Assembly: GCA_016464795.1 (NCBI GenBank)
Contig: JAEKNN010000008.1
Span: forward strand, 1 to 64,000
Source of the DNA: Candidatus Amunia macphersoniae
Lineage (GTDB): Bacteria; Chloroflexota; Dormibacteria; Aeolococcales; Aeolococcaceae
Direction: 5' to 3'
Length of the DNA stretch: 64,000 bases
The translations under genes were made by a program, and so were the position numbers. Shown here piece after piece: positions 35,696-45,036 of this stretch; within the stretch, counting starts at the first letter, position 1, and each line of letters begins with the position of its first letter. The notes under the pieces were generated by a model. It was not told where the DNA came from. It made no database searches and saw only the letters and a program-made list of their open reading frames with translations.

Positions 35696-35879
35696 AGGCG
35701 TCACGGCCGGGTGACCAACACGGCAACGCTGCACCGTCTTGCGAGCGACACGCGCTGGCCCCGGCGAGGTACCAATGCTCGAGCTGAGTTGGGCGACGTG
35801 GACTCCTCCCAAATCGCGACCACCCTGGAGGCGGCACGAGCTTCCCACAGCCCATACGTCGGCGGGCTATAACGCGCTG

Positions 35880-36492
35880 ATGGATGACACCGCCTCTCAT
35901 GTCCCATCGATGGCGATCGCCGGCATGGTCAAAGCTCACGCGGCTCTCGCCAGAACGATCGCCGACCTCAACGACGAGGTCGCGCGCCGACCCAGCCTGC
36001 TGCCGGGCTGGTCGGTGGGCCACGTCCTCACGCACATCGCCCGCAACGCCGACAGCGTGACCCGACGCTTGCAGGGAGCGGCCGAGGACCGCATCGTCGA
36101 CCAGTACGCAGGTGGCGCCGAAGGCCGGCAACACGACATCGAGGAAGGAGCAGGTCGCGCGGCTGCGGAGCTGATCGCTGATGTCCTTCGCACCAACCAC
36201 CAGGTTGAGGCTGCCGTCAGCACGTTTCCCGCGCTGGCATGGGATCGACTCACGCGATGTGGGCGGCGAGGAACGCCCGGCGCACACGGTGGTGTCGTCA
36301 CGATGGCACGAGGTCGAGGTGCACCACGTCGACCTTGGGATGGGCTACCGGCCGCAGGATTGGCCCGACGACCTCGTCGACTCCTGGCTACCCGAGGCCA
36401 GGGAGCACTTTCTCCCCACCGCTGACCAGCGCGAGCTGCTGGCCTGGCTCGTCGGGCGCGGATCCGCCCCCCGCATAATTCCCTGGGGCTGA
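35880..36492 (+). pseudogene. DinB/maleylpyruvate-isomerase-like protein with a frameshift
   Basis: The first frame begins at ATG 35880, six bases behind TATAAC, and reads VKAHAALARTIADLNDEVAR then LLPGWSVGHVLTHIARNAD, the N-terminal domain of mycothiol-dependent maleylpyruvate isomerase-like enzymes, with a metal His in LTHIARNAD. Near 36255 one extra base shifts it. The second frame supplies DVGGEERPAHTVVSSRWHEV and HHVDLGMGYRPQDWPDDLV with a His used as metal ligand, and ends GRGSAPRIIPWG at 36492. The gene is otherwise intact, about 203 codons. Its last 70 bases form half of a direct repeat. Confidence 0.82.
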
Positions 36493-36533
36493 CGCTGCAC
36501 CGCTGGTGGTCAGCATGGCGCGATCGATCGGCC
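36424..36533 (+). repeat. Direct repeat, left copy (flanks the SNF2 gene)
   Basis: About 110 bp covering the last 22 codons of the DinB-like gene and the 41 bases beyond, from GACCAGCGCGAGCTGCTGG to GATCGATCGGCC. The right copy is at 40093-40203 on the same strand, with roughly 88% identity by eye. The two copies enclose the complete SNF2 gene. Confidence 0.85.
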
Positions 36534-36644
36534 TCTTTGCGTCACCGACCTGTAGCCGTGTCGGTACGACGATGGTCATCGACTACAGCATCGGCAGCCA
36601 GCTCGCGCCACGATGCGTGAAGGCGGTGCGCCTGCCGGCTTCTG

Positions 36645-39600
36645 TCACTCGAGCAGTGCGCGTATGTCCGCGGCCGTCAGTTGCGACGACCCGGCACCAC
36701 CGCCGGCGAGCACACTCGCGAACAGCGCTGCCTTCTTCGCCTTCAGCGCCATCACCTTCTCTTCGATCGTGTCCTTGGCCACCATGCGGTACACCATCAC
36801 CTTCTTGGTCTGGCCGATGCGGTGCGTTCGATCCACCGCCTGCGCTTCGGTTGCTGGATTCCACCAAGGGTCGAGCAGGATGCAGTAGTCCGCCTCGGTG
36901 AGGTTCAGCCCCAGTCCACCCGCCCTGAGGCTGATCAGGAACACCGCGGCGTTGCCTGTCTTGAACTCACCCAGGACCTGGTCCCGCTTGCGAGTGCTGC
37001 CGTCGAGGTAGCAGTAGGTGATGTCGGCGCAGTCGAGCTGTGCACGCACCCGGCGCAGGAAGCGTGTGAACTGACTGAAAACCAGCACGCGGTGGCCCTC
37101 CGCCACAACGTCCTCCAATTGCTCCATCAGCGCTTCCAGCTTCGTGGACGGCACGGATTGGTGTTTGGGGTCCACCAGGCCTGGGTCAATGCTCGCCTGG
37201 CGGAGAAGGGTGAGCGATCGGAAGATCTCGAAGCGGTTGCGCCTCAGGTCGCCGAGCAGGCCAAGCACCTTGGTGCGCTCACGTTGCAGGTAGGTGTCGT
37301 ACACCCGGCGGTGGCGCGGGTTCAGCTCCAGCTCGAGCACCTGTTCGAGTTTCTCCGGAAGGTCCGCCGCAACCTCGTCCTTGGTGCGTCGAAGCAACAG
37401 CGGCTTGATCCGTCGGCGCAGCCGCTGCAACAGCTCCTCGTGGCTCCACCGTTCAATGGGCGTGCGGTAATAGTCGGTGAAACCCTTGGGATCGCCGAAC
37501 AGGCCTGGCGCAACGATGGAGAACATCGACCACAACTCCATCAGGTTGTTCTCCATCGGCGTTCCCGTGATCGCCAGCTTGAACGGCGCGGCGAGGCGGC
37601 GTGCGCAGAGGTAGCCTCGCGATTGATGGTTCTTCACCGACTGTGCTTCATCGAGGATCAGCCCCGACCACTGCTGCGTCGCGTAGGCGTCGAACTCGAT
37701 GCGGAAGAGTGCGTACGATGTCACCACGACATCCTTGCCGGCGCGGACCTCGGCGAGCGCGATCTGCCGCCGTACCTGCGTCTCGGTGACGGTGGCCACT
37801 GCCAGCTTCGGCGCAAACCGCCGACACTCGGACGCCCAGTTGCCGACTACGCTCGTCGGCGCCACCACCAGGAACGGTGGGCCATGAGGCTCTTTCAATC
37901 GGGCACGGCAGATGAGCGAGATGGCCTGGACCGTCTTCCCCAGCCCCATGTCGTCAGCAAGCACACCGCCCAACCCATGCTCGTGGAGGAACGCAAGCCA
38001 TTGGTACCCCGTCTCCTGGTACGGTCGCAAAGTGGCGCGCAGTGTCTTCGGACGGGGCACAACGGCAATCCCGTCGGCAGCGCGCAGGCGGGCGATCGAC
38101 GCACCCCACGCAGCGGCCTGCTCGGAGGGCACACCGAGGCGCTCGAGCTCGCCCCACAGGCTTGCCTGGTAGCGGCTGATGCGCAGCCCCTGCACGCGAC
38201 GGTCACCCAGCGCGCGGGCCTCGGCGATGAGGGAGCGCAGCTGCTCGAACTCGGGACGATCGACTCGGAAGAACGTGCCGCTCGGCAGGATGAAGTGCTG
38301 TTGCCCCTCCGCGATGGCCGTGAACAGCTCCGCAAATGGGCACTCCTCCCCGCCCACAGAGACGGTGACGGTGAGGTCGAACCAGTCCGCGGATTCACTT
38401 ACGGCACCCTCGAGCGTGATCAGAGGCGCGGTGTCGGACTCGCGGAAGTTGGGCCTGGCGCCGCTATCAGAGACGATGACGTCGGGGACGGCCTCGATGC
38501 CGGGCAAGACGTCACCGACAAACGCGACTGCGTCCATTCCCCGCAGGACTGCTGTCGGAGCCAGCGGCGCACCCTGCACATCCTGTTCATGCAGGGCGTC
38601 GACATCCCTGGTGCATTCCCGCACCCGGGCCAGGATCTCGCGGCACGCAGCGCTGTCCTGGTCGTTGAGCAGGCGCGTGCGCAGCGGTGACTGGGACCGC
38701 ACGTCTCCCACCACTGTTTCCCAGTGCCAGTTCACGATCGCCGCCGGGCCGGGCAGGTGCTGGACATCGAGGCAGAGGCGGGTGCTGGTGGCTGGCAGCT
38801 CGAACGACCCATCGCGCGATGTGACCGCCACGCGTTGCCGCAGGGCGGGGTAGAAGTCGGTGAGGAACCGCCGGCGGTCCTCGAGCGGAACACTAAGTTC
38901 CTCGGCGCTCTCCCAGAGCTGGCGGAACGTCGGCGCTGGCGAACGGTCCAGCCGGGCGAAGGCGAGGTGATGCACCTGCGCCCGCTCATGGGCCGATGGT
39001 GGCCCGTCCCACCACGCGACGCCATGAGCGGACGGATGGCCGATGAGCAACGATGCTCCCGGTGCAATTCGCTGCTCACCGACCATGATCGACGGCGCGA
39101 CCGTCAGGCTGCCGCCCTGGTTGGTGACGTCGAGCGATGCGATCGCCATCGCGTCCGACATGACCACGCGCTCCTCACCGTGACCGGCCATGAGAAGCGG
39201 CAGCCCGAGGGATTGAGCGTCCGCGAGGACATCCCAGACGCGCCGGCTCTGGAGCGCGTCCACGTAGACCTGTTGTCCCGGCGCGAAGCTGCCGTAGCGG
39301 GAATTGTGGTGGAGGGCGAGGATGTCGCGCAGGACCTGGACCTGTTCTGGGGGAACATTGTTGAGGACTGCGCTGCGATATTCCAACGACGCCCAGCTCA
39401 CTGCCGACCGGATCCACTGTCCCGTGGCGTCACTGCGACCCAGCGGCCGCAGGGCAATCCGTGCCGGCGCACCGATTCGTCGCACAACCTCGAACTGGAG
39501 CGCCATCCTGGGTTCGCTCGAGATCGTCTGACCGTCGCCGTCGCGCAACCCCGTGAGCGCATGCGCCCACGTCGTGCGTGGCGGCTCGGCAGTGCGCGAT

Positions 39601-40019
39601 GGCGGTTCCCGTCGCACGGTGGCCCGTGCAGGAAGCGGCGCACGCGCCACTCGCGGGACGGCGATGGTTCGCGCGGCGCTCCGGCCATGCTGGGCGCGGG
39701 TTTCGCTGAGCAGAACAGCCGCCACGTGCTTGCAGTTGCGGGTCATTGGACACGTGCACGTCGCAATCAGCGCGCGGTGGCGACCGTTGTGGGCGACGCG
39801 AACCGTGTATGGCTGTGGGGATGTGCCGGCCACAATGCCCACCAGATGCGTCCCCCATCCGTCCGAGGTCTCGTGCTCCAAAGAGAGCACGGCACCGGCC
39901 ATGTAGTACGCACGCCCGCGCTCAAACGCTCGCGCTCCGACGAGGCCACGGATCGCCTCCGCGCCAACCCGGAAGGGAAGGGCTGCCGCCTCATGCTCCG
40001 TCGTTCCCTCTCCGCGCAT
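36645..40019 (-). CDS. SWIM zinc-finger SNF2 (RapA/HepA-like) helicase
   Basis: 1124 residues. A SWIM zinc finger occupies about 88-98 (CTCPMTRNCKHVAAVL, C-x-C-x5-C-x-H). A long middle region follows, then SNF2 motifs: DDMGLGKTVQAISLI (Walker A), DEAQSVKNH, ITGTPMENNLMELWS, and the second lobe RAGGLGLNLTEADYCILLDP and AVDRTHRIGQTKKVMVYRM. It is a DNA-dependent ATPase that likely remodels nucleoprotein, of the bacterial SWIM-SNF2 type. It is monocistronic, on the opposite strand to the repeats that bracket it, and could be part of a mobile unit. Confidence 0.92.
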   Translation of the reverse strand: MRGEGTTEHEAAALPFRVGAEAIRGLVGARAFERGRAYYMAGAVLSLEHETSDGWGTHLVGIVAGTSPQPYTVRVAHNGRHRALIATCTCPMTRNCKHVAAVLLSETRAQHGRSAARTIAVPRVARAPLPARATVRREPPSRTAEPPRTTWAHALTGLRDGDGQTISSEPRMALQFEVVRRIGAPARIALRPLGRSDATGQWIRSAVSWASLEYRSAVLNNVPPEQVQVLRDILALHHNSRYGSFAPGQQVYVDALQSRRVWDVLADAQSLGLPLLMAGHGEERVVMSDAMAIASLDVTNQGGSLTVAPSIMVGEQRIAPGASLLIGHPSAHGVAWWDGPPSAHERAQVHHLAFARLDRSPAPTFRQLWESAEELSVPLEDRRRFLTDFYPALRQRVAVTSRDGSFELPATSTRLCLDVQHLPGPAAIVNWHWETVVGDVRSQSPLRTRLLNDQDSAACREILARVRECTRDVDALHEQDVQGAPLAPTAVLRGMDAVAFVGDVLPGIEAVPDVIVSDSGARPNFRESDTAPLITLEGAVSESADWFDLTVTVSVGGEECPFAELFTAIAEGQQHFILPSGTFFRVDRPEFEQLRSLIAEARALGDRRVQGLRISRYQASLWGELERLGVPSEQAAAWGASIARLRAADGIAVVPRPKTLRATLRPYQETGYQWLAFLHEHGLGGVLADDMGLGKTVQAISLICRARLKEPHGPPFLVVAPTSVVGNWASECRRFAPKLAVATVTETQVRRQIALAEVRAGKDVVVTSYALFRIEFDAYATQQWSGLILDEAQSVKNHQSRGYLCARRLAAPFKLAITGTPMENNLMELWSMFSIVAPGLFGDPKGFTDYYRTPIERWSHEELLQRLRRRIKPLLLRRTKDEVAADLPEKLEQVLELELNPRHRRVYDTYLQRERTKVLGLLGDLRRNRFEIFRSLTLLRQASIDPGLVDPKHQSVPSTKLEALMEQLEDVVAEGHRVLVFSQFTRFLRRVRAQLDCADITYCYLDGSTRKRDQVLGEFKTGNAAVFLISLRAGGLGLNLTEADYCILLDPWWNPATEAQAVDRTHRIGQTKKVMVYRMVAKDTIEEKVMALKAKKAALFASVLAGGGAGSSQLTAADIRALLE

Positions 40020-40083
40020 CAGCCAACTCTACGGCAGGCTGGGGGCCCATCCTCCGCTCCTCGCCCTCCCGCGCGTGACCCGC

Positions 40084-40203
40084 GCCGTGGCCGACCAGCG
40101 CGAGCTGCTGGCCTGGCTCATCGGGCGCGGATCCGCCCCCCACATTGCCCCCTGGGGGTGACCCCGCACCGCTCGTGGTCAGCGCGGCGCCGATCGATCG
40201 GCC
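40084..40203 (+). repeat. Direct repeat, right copy, with a truncated DinB-like gene tail
   Basis: A frame of 25 codons reads AVADQRELLAWLIGRGSAPHI then APWG and a stop at 40158-40160, the same C-terminus as the gene ending at 36492. Homology extends about 43 bases beyond the stop, to GATCGATCGGCC. Upstream of 40084 the similarity is lost, so this is only the tail of a second copy. The ~50 bases from here to the PIN gene hold nothing else. Confidence 0.85.
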
Positions 40204-40256
40204 GGTACCCGAAACAGGCGGCGAACGTGGACAGCAGCGAGGCGGCGATGTTTGCT

Positions 40257-40670
40257 TTACGCGGGCAGAAGCGTCAGCGATGCGCAGTGGCGAGGTCGGA
40301 CAACGGAGAAGTCACGTCGATCCAATGTGAGCACCTCGGTCACGCCCAACCGTTCGGCGAGCGCGATCACCGACGCGTCCACGATCCCCAGGTCGAGATC
40401 CGCGTACGTCTCGGCGAGCTCGACACATCGGACCGCGTCGGGGGCGTCCACACTTTCGAGCTGGTACGTGCCGCGCCGGATGTCAGCCACAAATGTCGCG
40501 AAGGCAGCGGCGATGGCAGCCTTCCGACACCAGTAATCGACCTCGACGAGCGTCAGCATTGGCACGACCAGCTCGTCATGGCCGGACGCAGCCTCGACGC
40601 ACTGCAGATGATCGTCCTGGGACTGATCGAGGAGCGCGATGATGCCGCTGCTGTCGAGGATCAGCGTCAT
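40257..40670 (-). CDS. PIN-domain ribonuclease toxin
   Basis: 137 residues from ATG at 40670. MTLILDSSGIIALLDQSQDD has the first Asp, VPMLTLVEVDYWCRKA the Glu, and LDLGIVDASVIALAERLGV followed by VLTLDRRDFSVVRPRHC the later aspartates. It follows the RHH antitoxin by five bases. Located next to the direct repeat of the SNF2 segment. Confidence 0.86.
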   Translation of the reverse strand: MTLILDSSGIIALLDQSQDDHLQCVEAASGHDELVVPMLTLVEVDYWCRKAAIAAAFATFVADIRRGTYQLESVDAPDAVRCVELAETYADLDLGIVDASVIALAERLGVTEVLTLDRRDFSVVRPRHCASLTLLPA

Positions 40671-40675
40671 CGCGA

Positions 40676-40918
40676 TCAGGAGCGCAGGCGGCCGGCGGCC
40701 GGGGAGTCCTCGTCGTCGGCGACGCGGTGCGCGAGGTCGCCTACGCCTGAGCTGACCACACCCCATCGCGGCCGTGGTGCGGTGATCCGCCGAGCAGCGG
40801 CGGCCTCGGCCACCACCTCCTTGAGCACCGTCGCCAGGGAGACGCCGCGCCTCCGCGCCTCAGCCTCGATCACTGCCAAGTCAGCGGACTCCGCTGAGAG
40901 TGTCGTCCTGCGAATCAT
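40676..40918 (-). CDS. Ribbon-helix-helix antitoxin
   Basis: 80 residues: MIRRTTLSAESADLAVIEAE, then GVSLATVLKEVVAEAAAARR form the DNA-binding unit, and the acidic end (DLAHRVADDEDSPAAGRLRS) is the probable toxin contact. TAGCAT is six bases before the ATG on its strand, inside the perfect palindrome at 40923-40936. Confidence 0.82.
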   Translation of the reverse strand: MIRRTTLSAESADLAVIEAEARRRGVSLATVLKEVVAEAAAARRITAPRPRWGVVSSGVGDLAHRVADDEDSPAAGRLRS

Positions 40919-40922
40919 ATGC

Positions 40923-40936
40923 TGATGCTAGCATCA
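40923..40936 (-). promoter_or_regulatory. Perfect palindrome overlapping the antitoxin -10
   Basis: TGATGCTAGCATCA, 14 bases, fully self-complementary. It contains the presumed -10 (TAGCAT on the - strand, 40925-40930). Antitoxin binding here would block its own leaderless promoter. Confidence 0.7.
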
Positions 40937-40989
40937 CCACGATCGCAGACCTCACCGTCACCATCGGAGGCCACGACACGTCAGCACGA

Positions 40990-41943
40990 TTACGCCGGCA
41001 GTGAGAGCTGCTCGGGTGGCGCGGGTGCCTGGTACTCCGCCACTGCGGTGGTCAGCAGTCGCTCGTCGATGCAGTCAAAAGCGAGCGCACCACGCTCTAC
41101 CAATGGCTGGTTCCCCGCACCGGCGCCGTCTCCTGTCCAGACTGCCACGGTGCCAAAGCGTCGCTTGATCGCCTCGGTCGCCCCGCCCCAGGTGCCGCCG
41201 TCGCCCTTGTCGGACGTGACGACCACTGTCATCCGGGCAAGTCCATAGATGATCTTGTTCCGCCCCATCGCGCTTCCCACCGAGAACGCTGCAGACGGGT
41301 GGTATGGCGTGAGAAGCGTCACCTCGCCGTCGAGCACCGCCCGACGCGTCTCGCTCTCTGCCAGACGCCGGGTTAGTGAATCAGCGAGCGCGCCGACAAC
41401 CCGGCCGCCGGCCTCGCGGGCTGCAGCCATCGCGGTCTGGTCGATTCCCCGAGCACCGCCTGAGACGGTGACAAGTCCATGCTCGGCCGCAAGCCGTGCG
41501 ACCGCCGACGCAACCTGCCGGGCCGCCGGGCTGGCTGCACGACTGCCCACCACCGCAACTCCGTCGTCGTGAAGGAGGTCGAGGGAGCCGGCCACGTGCA
41601 GCAAGGGCGGCGCCAACCTCCCGAGGCGGTCGCGGAGTCGCAGGGGAAAGCCGTCATCAAACACCGTGATGACCGTCAAGCCGCTGTGCTCCACCTCCTC
41701 CAGTGAGAAGGCCATCCGGTTGCCTTCATCGAGCAGTGAGGCAAGCCGCACCGCCTGGGCCGGCGCGCACCCCAGGGTGTCCTCGATGGCAGCCGGTGTC
41801 TGTCCGAGAAGGCGTCCGGGGTTCTCGCCGACGTCCGCGAGAAGTTGCCAATATTCGTTGGACTTGAGTGGCTCGTCTGTCCGGTCGGAGAGGCGATGGG
41901 TCAGGAGCAGCGTTGCAACGGCGTCGTCGCTTCGCCTACCCAC
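40990..41943 (-). CDS. DprA-like Rossmann-fold protein paired with RecQ-PRTase
   Basis: 317 residues from GTG. The core VAVVGSRAASPAARQVASAV, TVSGGARGIDQTAMAAAREA and GRVVGALADSLTRRL, with SVGSAMGRNKIIYGLARMTV, is the DprA/Smf nucleotide-binding fold. The usual motif VSGLARGID is here VSGGARGID. The gene starts 20 bases after the RecQ-PRTase stop and is clearly in its operon. DprA normally loads RecA on single-stranded DNA; here no competence genes are near, so a defence or DNA-repair role with the helicase partner is more likely. That is an inference. Confidence 0.85.
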   Translation of the reverse strand: MGRRSDDAVATLLLTHRLSDRTDEPLKSNEYWQLLADVGENPGRLLGQTPAAIEDTLGCAPAQAVRLASLLDEGNRMAFSLEEVEHSGLTVITVFDDGFPLRLRDRLGRLAPPLLHVAGSLDLLHDDGVAVVGSRAASPAARQVASAVARLAAEHGLVTVSGGARGIDQTAMAAAREAGGRVVGALADSLTRRLAESETRRAVLDGEVTLLTPYHPSAAFSVGSAMGRNKIIYGLARMTVVVTSDKGDGGTWGGATEAIKRRFGTVAVWTGDGAGAGNQPLVERGALAFDCIDERLLTTAVAEYQAPAPPEQLSLPA

Positions 41944-41963
41944 CTCGCAATCCTAGCCCCGGC

Positions 41964-44060
41964 TTACTGGCCGCGTGCTTGGGCGAGGACAAATGGGTGC
42001 ACGGGCCCCGATCCCGCCGCACGGAGACCGGTGCCGGCGACGGTCAGGGTCCATCCGGAGTCCACGATGTCATCCACCAGCAGCACTGGCTCTGGGCGCA
42101 CCGAGCCGGTGATCTCAATTCCGCCGAGAACGTTGCGGAGCTGTTGGGTGCTGTTCTCCATCTCCTTCTGCGGCCGCGACGCACGCTCCTTCCGAAGGCA
42201 AGGGACGAAGGGGACTCCCAACCTACCGGCGAGGCGCGCGGCGAAATCGGCGACGAGCGTGGGATGTCGCGTCGACGGAATGCATGTGACCCACATCGGC
42301 CAAGGCGCTGGTTGCCACCGTTCGCGAATCAGAGTCACGGACGCCACCACGAGTTCCTCTGCGAAGACGCCCTGCTGGAACTTGCCATCCACCACCAGCC
42401 GGCCCCACCCGGCGTCGGCGTAGATCGACAGCGCCCTGCCCACCTCGAGTCGCTCCTCTGGGGAAATGGCGCCGTGTCGGTCTGGGACACCGGGCGGCCA
42501 CTGCCGACGCGGCTTCAGCTCGAGATCCTGCCCTCGCAGAAATGTCAGAGCCGCCGCGATCAGCTGTGGTGCCAGAGGCACACCGACGGTCTGGCCCGTG
42601 CATGCGTCACATCGGCCACACCGCTTCGCAACTGGGTCGTCGAGCTGCTGCTGAAGGAACTGCATGAGACAGGTCCCAGTGCTGCCATATCGGCGCATCG
42701 CGTCCGGCTCCACGCGCCGTTGAGCGGTCACCCGTTCCACGTGGTCCGCGTCGTAGGTCCACGGCGTGAGCGTCCGCTCCCAGCCGCCGCGCACGCGGGA
42801 GACAGCCCCCTCGGCCTCGAGCACCTTGAGCATTGTCTCAAGGCGTGACTTGCGCACATTCACGACGGCCAGCACGTCGTAGAGAGGCACCCGCCCGGCT
42901 CGGTCCTCGAGGAGCGCCATGACCGCCTCGGCGTCACCGCGGGTGGGAAAGGCCGTGCTGATGAAGTAGTTCTGAATCTCCTCGTCTTCGGCGCCGCGGA
43001 GGAGGATTGCGGGCGCATCCGTCAGTGTTCGTCCCGCTCGACCGATCTGCTGGTAATAGGCCACAACGGAACCGGGAGCCTGGTAGTGCACGACGAATGC
43101 AAGATCGGCCTTGTCGAAGCCCATCCCCAGCGCCGACGTCGCCACCACCACCTTGACCGCGTTGCCTAGAAGGCGTTGTTCAATGGTCTCGCGCTCAATC
43201 GGGTCGTCCTCTCCCGAGTACCCCACAGCGTCGACGCCCTGCTGCCGCAACCACTCGGCCACCAGGCGTGTATCCCGGACGGTCAGGCAGTAGACGATCC
43301 CGGTCCCCGGCAGAGTGGGCACGACGGTGGCGAGCCAGGCCAGTCGTTCCTCCGCTGAGGAAAGGTCCACCACGGAGAGCCGGAGACTGGCGCGGGCGAG
43401 CCCACCCCGCACCACGCGCAAGCCGTCACCCAGCTGGTCGATGAGGTCGCTGATCACTCGGTCGTTGGCCGTCGCTGTTGTGCACAGGACGGGCGTGGTC
43501 GACGGCAGACCGTGGAGCACGTTGGCGATCAGCCGGTAGTCAGGCCTGAAGTCGTGACCCCAATCGCTGAGGCAGTGGGCCTCATCGACCACGAGGAGGC
43601 AGGGGCGGGAGGTGAGGAGTTTGAGCGCTTCGGAGCGGAAGGTCGAGTTGTGGAGCCGCTCCGGAGACACCAGGAGCAGGTCGATCTCATCGTCTCGGAG
43701 GGCGACCACGATGTCGTCGTGTCGCTCGCTGTTGCCGCTGTGGAAGTCGGCCGCCCGTATCCCAATCCTCTGTGCCATGGCGACCTGGTTGCGCATCAGG
43801 GACAACAACGGCGAGATGAGGAGGGTCGTGCCATACCCGCGTCTGCGGAGCATGGCCGTCGCGATGAAGTAGACGAAGCTCTTCCCCCAGCCGGTGCTCT
43901 GCACCAGCAGTACCCGCCGGTGGCCAACCACGATGTCCACGATCGTCTCCAGCTGTCCAGGGCGGAACGTGGCATCGGGTCCGAGTGCGCCTCTCAGGAT
44001 CTCCGCGGCCTCAGCGGCGGCAGACTGCTCAGCGTCCGTGATCGCCGAGTCGCCGCTCAT
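41964..44060 (-). CDS. RecQ-like helicase fused to a phosphoribosyltransferase domain
   Basis: 698 residues from ATG at 44060, ten bases behind GGAGG. RecQ motifs: TFRPGQLETI (Q-like motif), QSTGWGKSFVYF (Walker A at about 55-61, with Trp inside the loop), VVDEAHCLSDWGHDFRPDY, VVATSALGMGFDKADLAFVV and QQIGRAGR. A zinc-binding Cys cluster (KRCGRCDACTGQ) follows the helicase. The C-terminal 200 residues contain PEPVLLVDDIVDSGWTLTVA, a PRPP-binding loop of the ComF/type I phosphoribosyltransferase fold. Fusion of these activities is rare and, with the DprA-like neighbour, suggests a specialised DNA-processing or defence module. Confidence 0.88.
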   Translation of the reverse strand: MSGDSAITDAEQSAAAEAAEILRGALGPDATFRPGQLETIVDIVVGHRRVLLVQSTGWGKSFVYFIATAMLRRRGYGTTLLISPLLSLMRNQVAMAQRIGIRAADFHSGNSERHDDIVVALRDDEIDLLLVSPERLHNSTFRSEALKLLTSRPCLLVVDEAHCLSDWGHDFRPDYRLIANVLHGLPSTTPVLCTTATANDRVISDLIDQLGDGLRVVRGGLARASLRLSVVDLSSAEERLAWLATVVPTLPGTGIVYCLTVRDTRLVAEWLRQQGVDAVGYSGEDDPIERETIEQRLLGNAVKVVVATSALGMGFDKADLAFVVHYQAPGSVVAYYQQIGRAGRTLTDAPAILLRGAEDEEIQNYFISTAFPTRGDAEAVMALLEDRAGRVPLYDVLAVVNVRKSRLETMLKVLEAEGAVSRVRGGWERTLTPWTYDADHVERVTAQRRVEPDAMRRYGSTGTCLMQFLQQQLDDPVAKRCGRCDACTGQTVGVPLAPQLIAAALTFLRGQDLELKPRRQWPPGVPDRHGAISPEERLEVGRALSIYADAGWGRLVVDGKFQQGVFAEELVVASVTLIRERWQPAPWPMWVTCIPSTRHPTLVADFAARLAGRLGVPFVPCLRKERASRPQKEMENSTQQLRNVLGGIEITGSVRPEPVLLVDDIVDSGWTLTVAGTGLRAAGSGPVHPFVLAQARGQ

Positions 44061-44334
44061 GCTGGGCTGTCCTCCAGTGCCAAGCACTCGCCCAGTCGGC
44101 GCGCGAGAGAGCGTACGTGCGACCCCGGCGTACCGCAAGTGGCGGTGGCTGTCAGCGCGCCGATCGGCCGCGCACCGATGGAGCACGTCGACCACCGAGC
44201 TCATGGCCGACCGCTGACACTTTGAGCCCGGGCGTCGGGGGTCCGAAGCGCCGCGAGGCGTGGCTGTGCCGGCAGCTCACCGCATCCCCGCAGAGGTGCC
44301 CGACGGCAATTCCTTCAGTCCCGCCGCCGGCAAC

Positions 44335-44685
44335 CTATGGTTCGGAGACAACCTCACCGACGGCTCTCCGGATGGCGCGCACCACCTGGTCGAGCTGTCG
44401 CCACCCGAGCGGTCGCCCCAACGGCCCGTCTGCCAGGAAGTCGCGGTCGATCGTCGTGATCTCTTCACAGAACAGGACGCTGTCGGACCCGAGGCCGCCC
44501 GCTCCGGCAGGCAGAGCCACTCGTGTCGGGCCGAGCCGCCCCCGCGAGAACACCGGGATGACGATGAGGTCGTCGCGCATGGCGTTGCGCACATCTTCGG
44601 AGATGACGAGGGCGGGCCGCGGCTGGTGTGGGTCGTCCGGCTGACCGGGGGTGTAGACGTACCAGATCTCGCCGCGACGCGGCAC
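44335..44685 (-). CDS. MazF/PemK-family endoribonuclease toxin
   Basis: 116 residues from GTG (44685). MPRRGEIWYVYTPGQPDDPH and QPRPALVISEDVRNAMRDDL are the MazF N-terminal strands, with Arg and Thr positions in LGPTRVALPAGAGGLGSDSV, and the end shows FCEEITTIDRDFLADGPLGR. It should cut mRNA. The partner antitoxin ends 23 bases upstream. Confidence 0.84.
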   Translation of the reverse strand: MPRRGEIWYVYTPGQPDDPHQPRPALVISEDVRNAMRDDLIVIPVFSRGRLGPTRVALPAGAGGLGSDSVLFCEEITTIDRDFLADGPLGRPLGWRQLDQVVRAIRRAVGEVVSEP

Positions 44686-44708
44686 ACCGCGCGAGAGTCG
44701 CCGCGGGC

Positions 44709-44960
44709 TCAGGTCCGCGCGACCCGGCGCCTGGCGGCCTCCCGGCGGGTCTGGCGCCAGGCTGCGTGCTCGTCGGCAGGCACGTCATCCGCGTCCGCGA
44801 ACTGCAGCTCCATCGCGGCGCGCTGCTGCGCGGCCGACCAGAGCCGCAATGCCTCATCGACCACCTTGCTGCGGTCGAGCCCCGCATGCGCCTCGACGTA
44901 GGCGTCAACGTCGCGGACGAGCAGATCATCGAGCGAGACGCTGAGCTTCACGCGTGGCAT
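44709..44960 (-). CDS. MazE-type/ribbon-helix-helix antitoxin
   Basis: 83 residues from ATG 44960, or 79 from the GTG at 44948. MPRVKLSVSLDDLLVRDVDA and LDRSKVVDEALRLWSAAQQR are a ribbon-helix-helix, and the Arg-rich tail (AAWRQTRREAARRRVART) the likely toxin-binding part. TACCTT lies seven bases before the ATG, while GGAGG, directly against the ATG, is correctly spaced for the GTG. Two starts are thus plausible, one leaderless and one Shine-Dalgarno driven. Confidence 0.8.
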   Translation of the reverse strand: MPRVKLSVSLDDLLVRDVDAYVEAHAGLDRSKVVDEALRLWSAAQQRAAMELQFADADDVPADEHAAWRQTRREAARRRVART

Positions 44961-45036
44961 CCTCCAAAAGGTAGCATGTTTGGTGGGAGGCTGCCCCCGA
45001 ACGCCAGTCCTGCTCCCACCTCCCGGACCTGGTCGC

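Noticed and set aside
36681..40925. Long + strand frames opposite the SNF2 gene
   Set aside because: The SNF2 gene on the - strand shows ordered motifs throughout; the opposite frames have none.
40990..41943. DprA-like gene as evidence of natural competence
   Set aside because: No com genes adjoin; it is coupled to the RecQ-PRTase gene instead.
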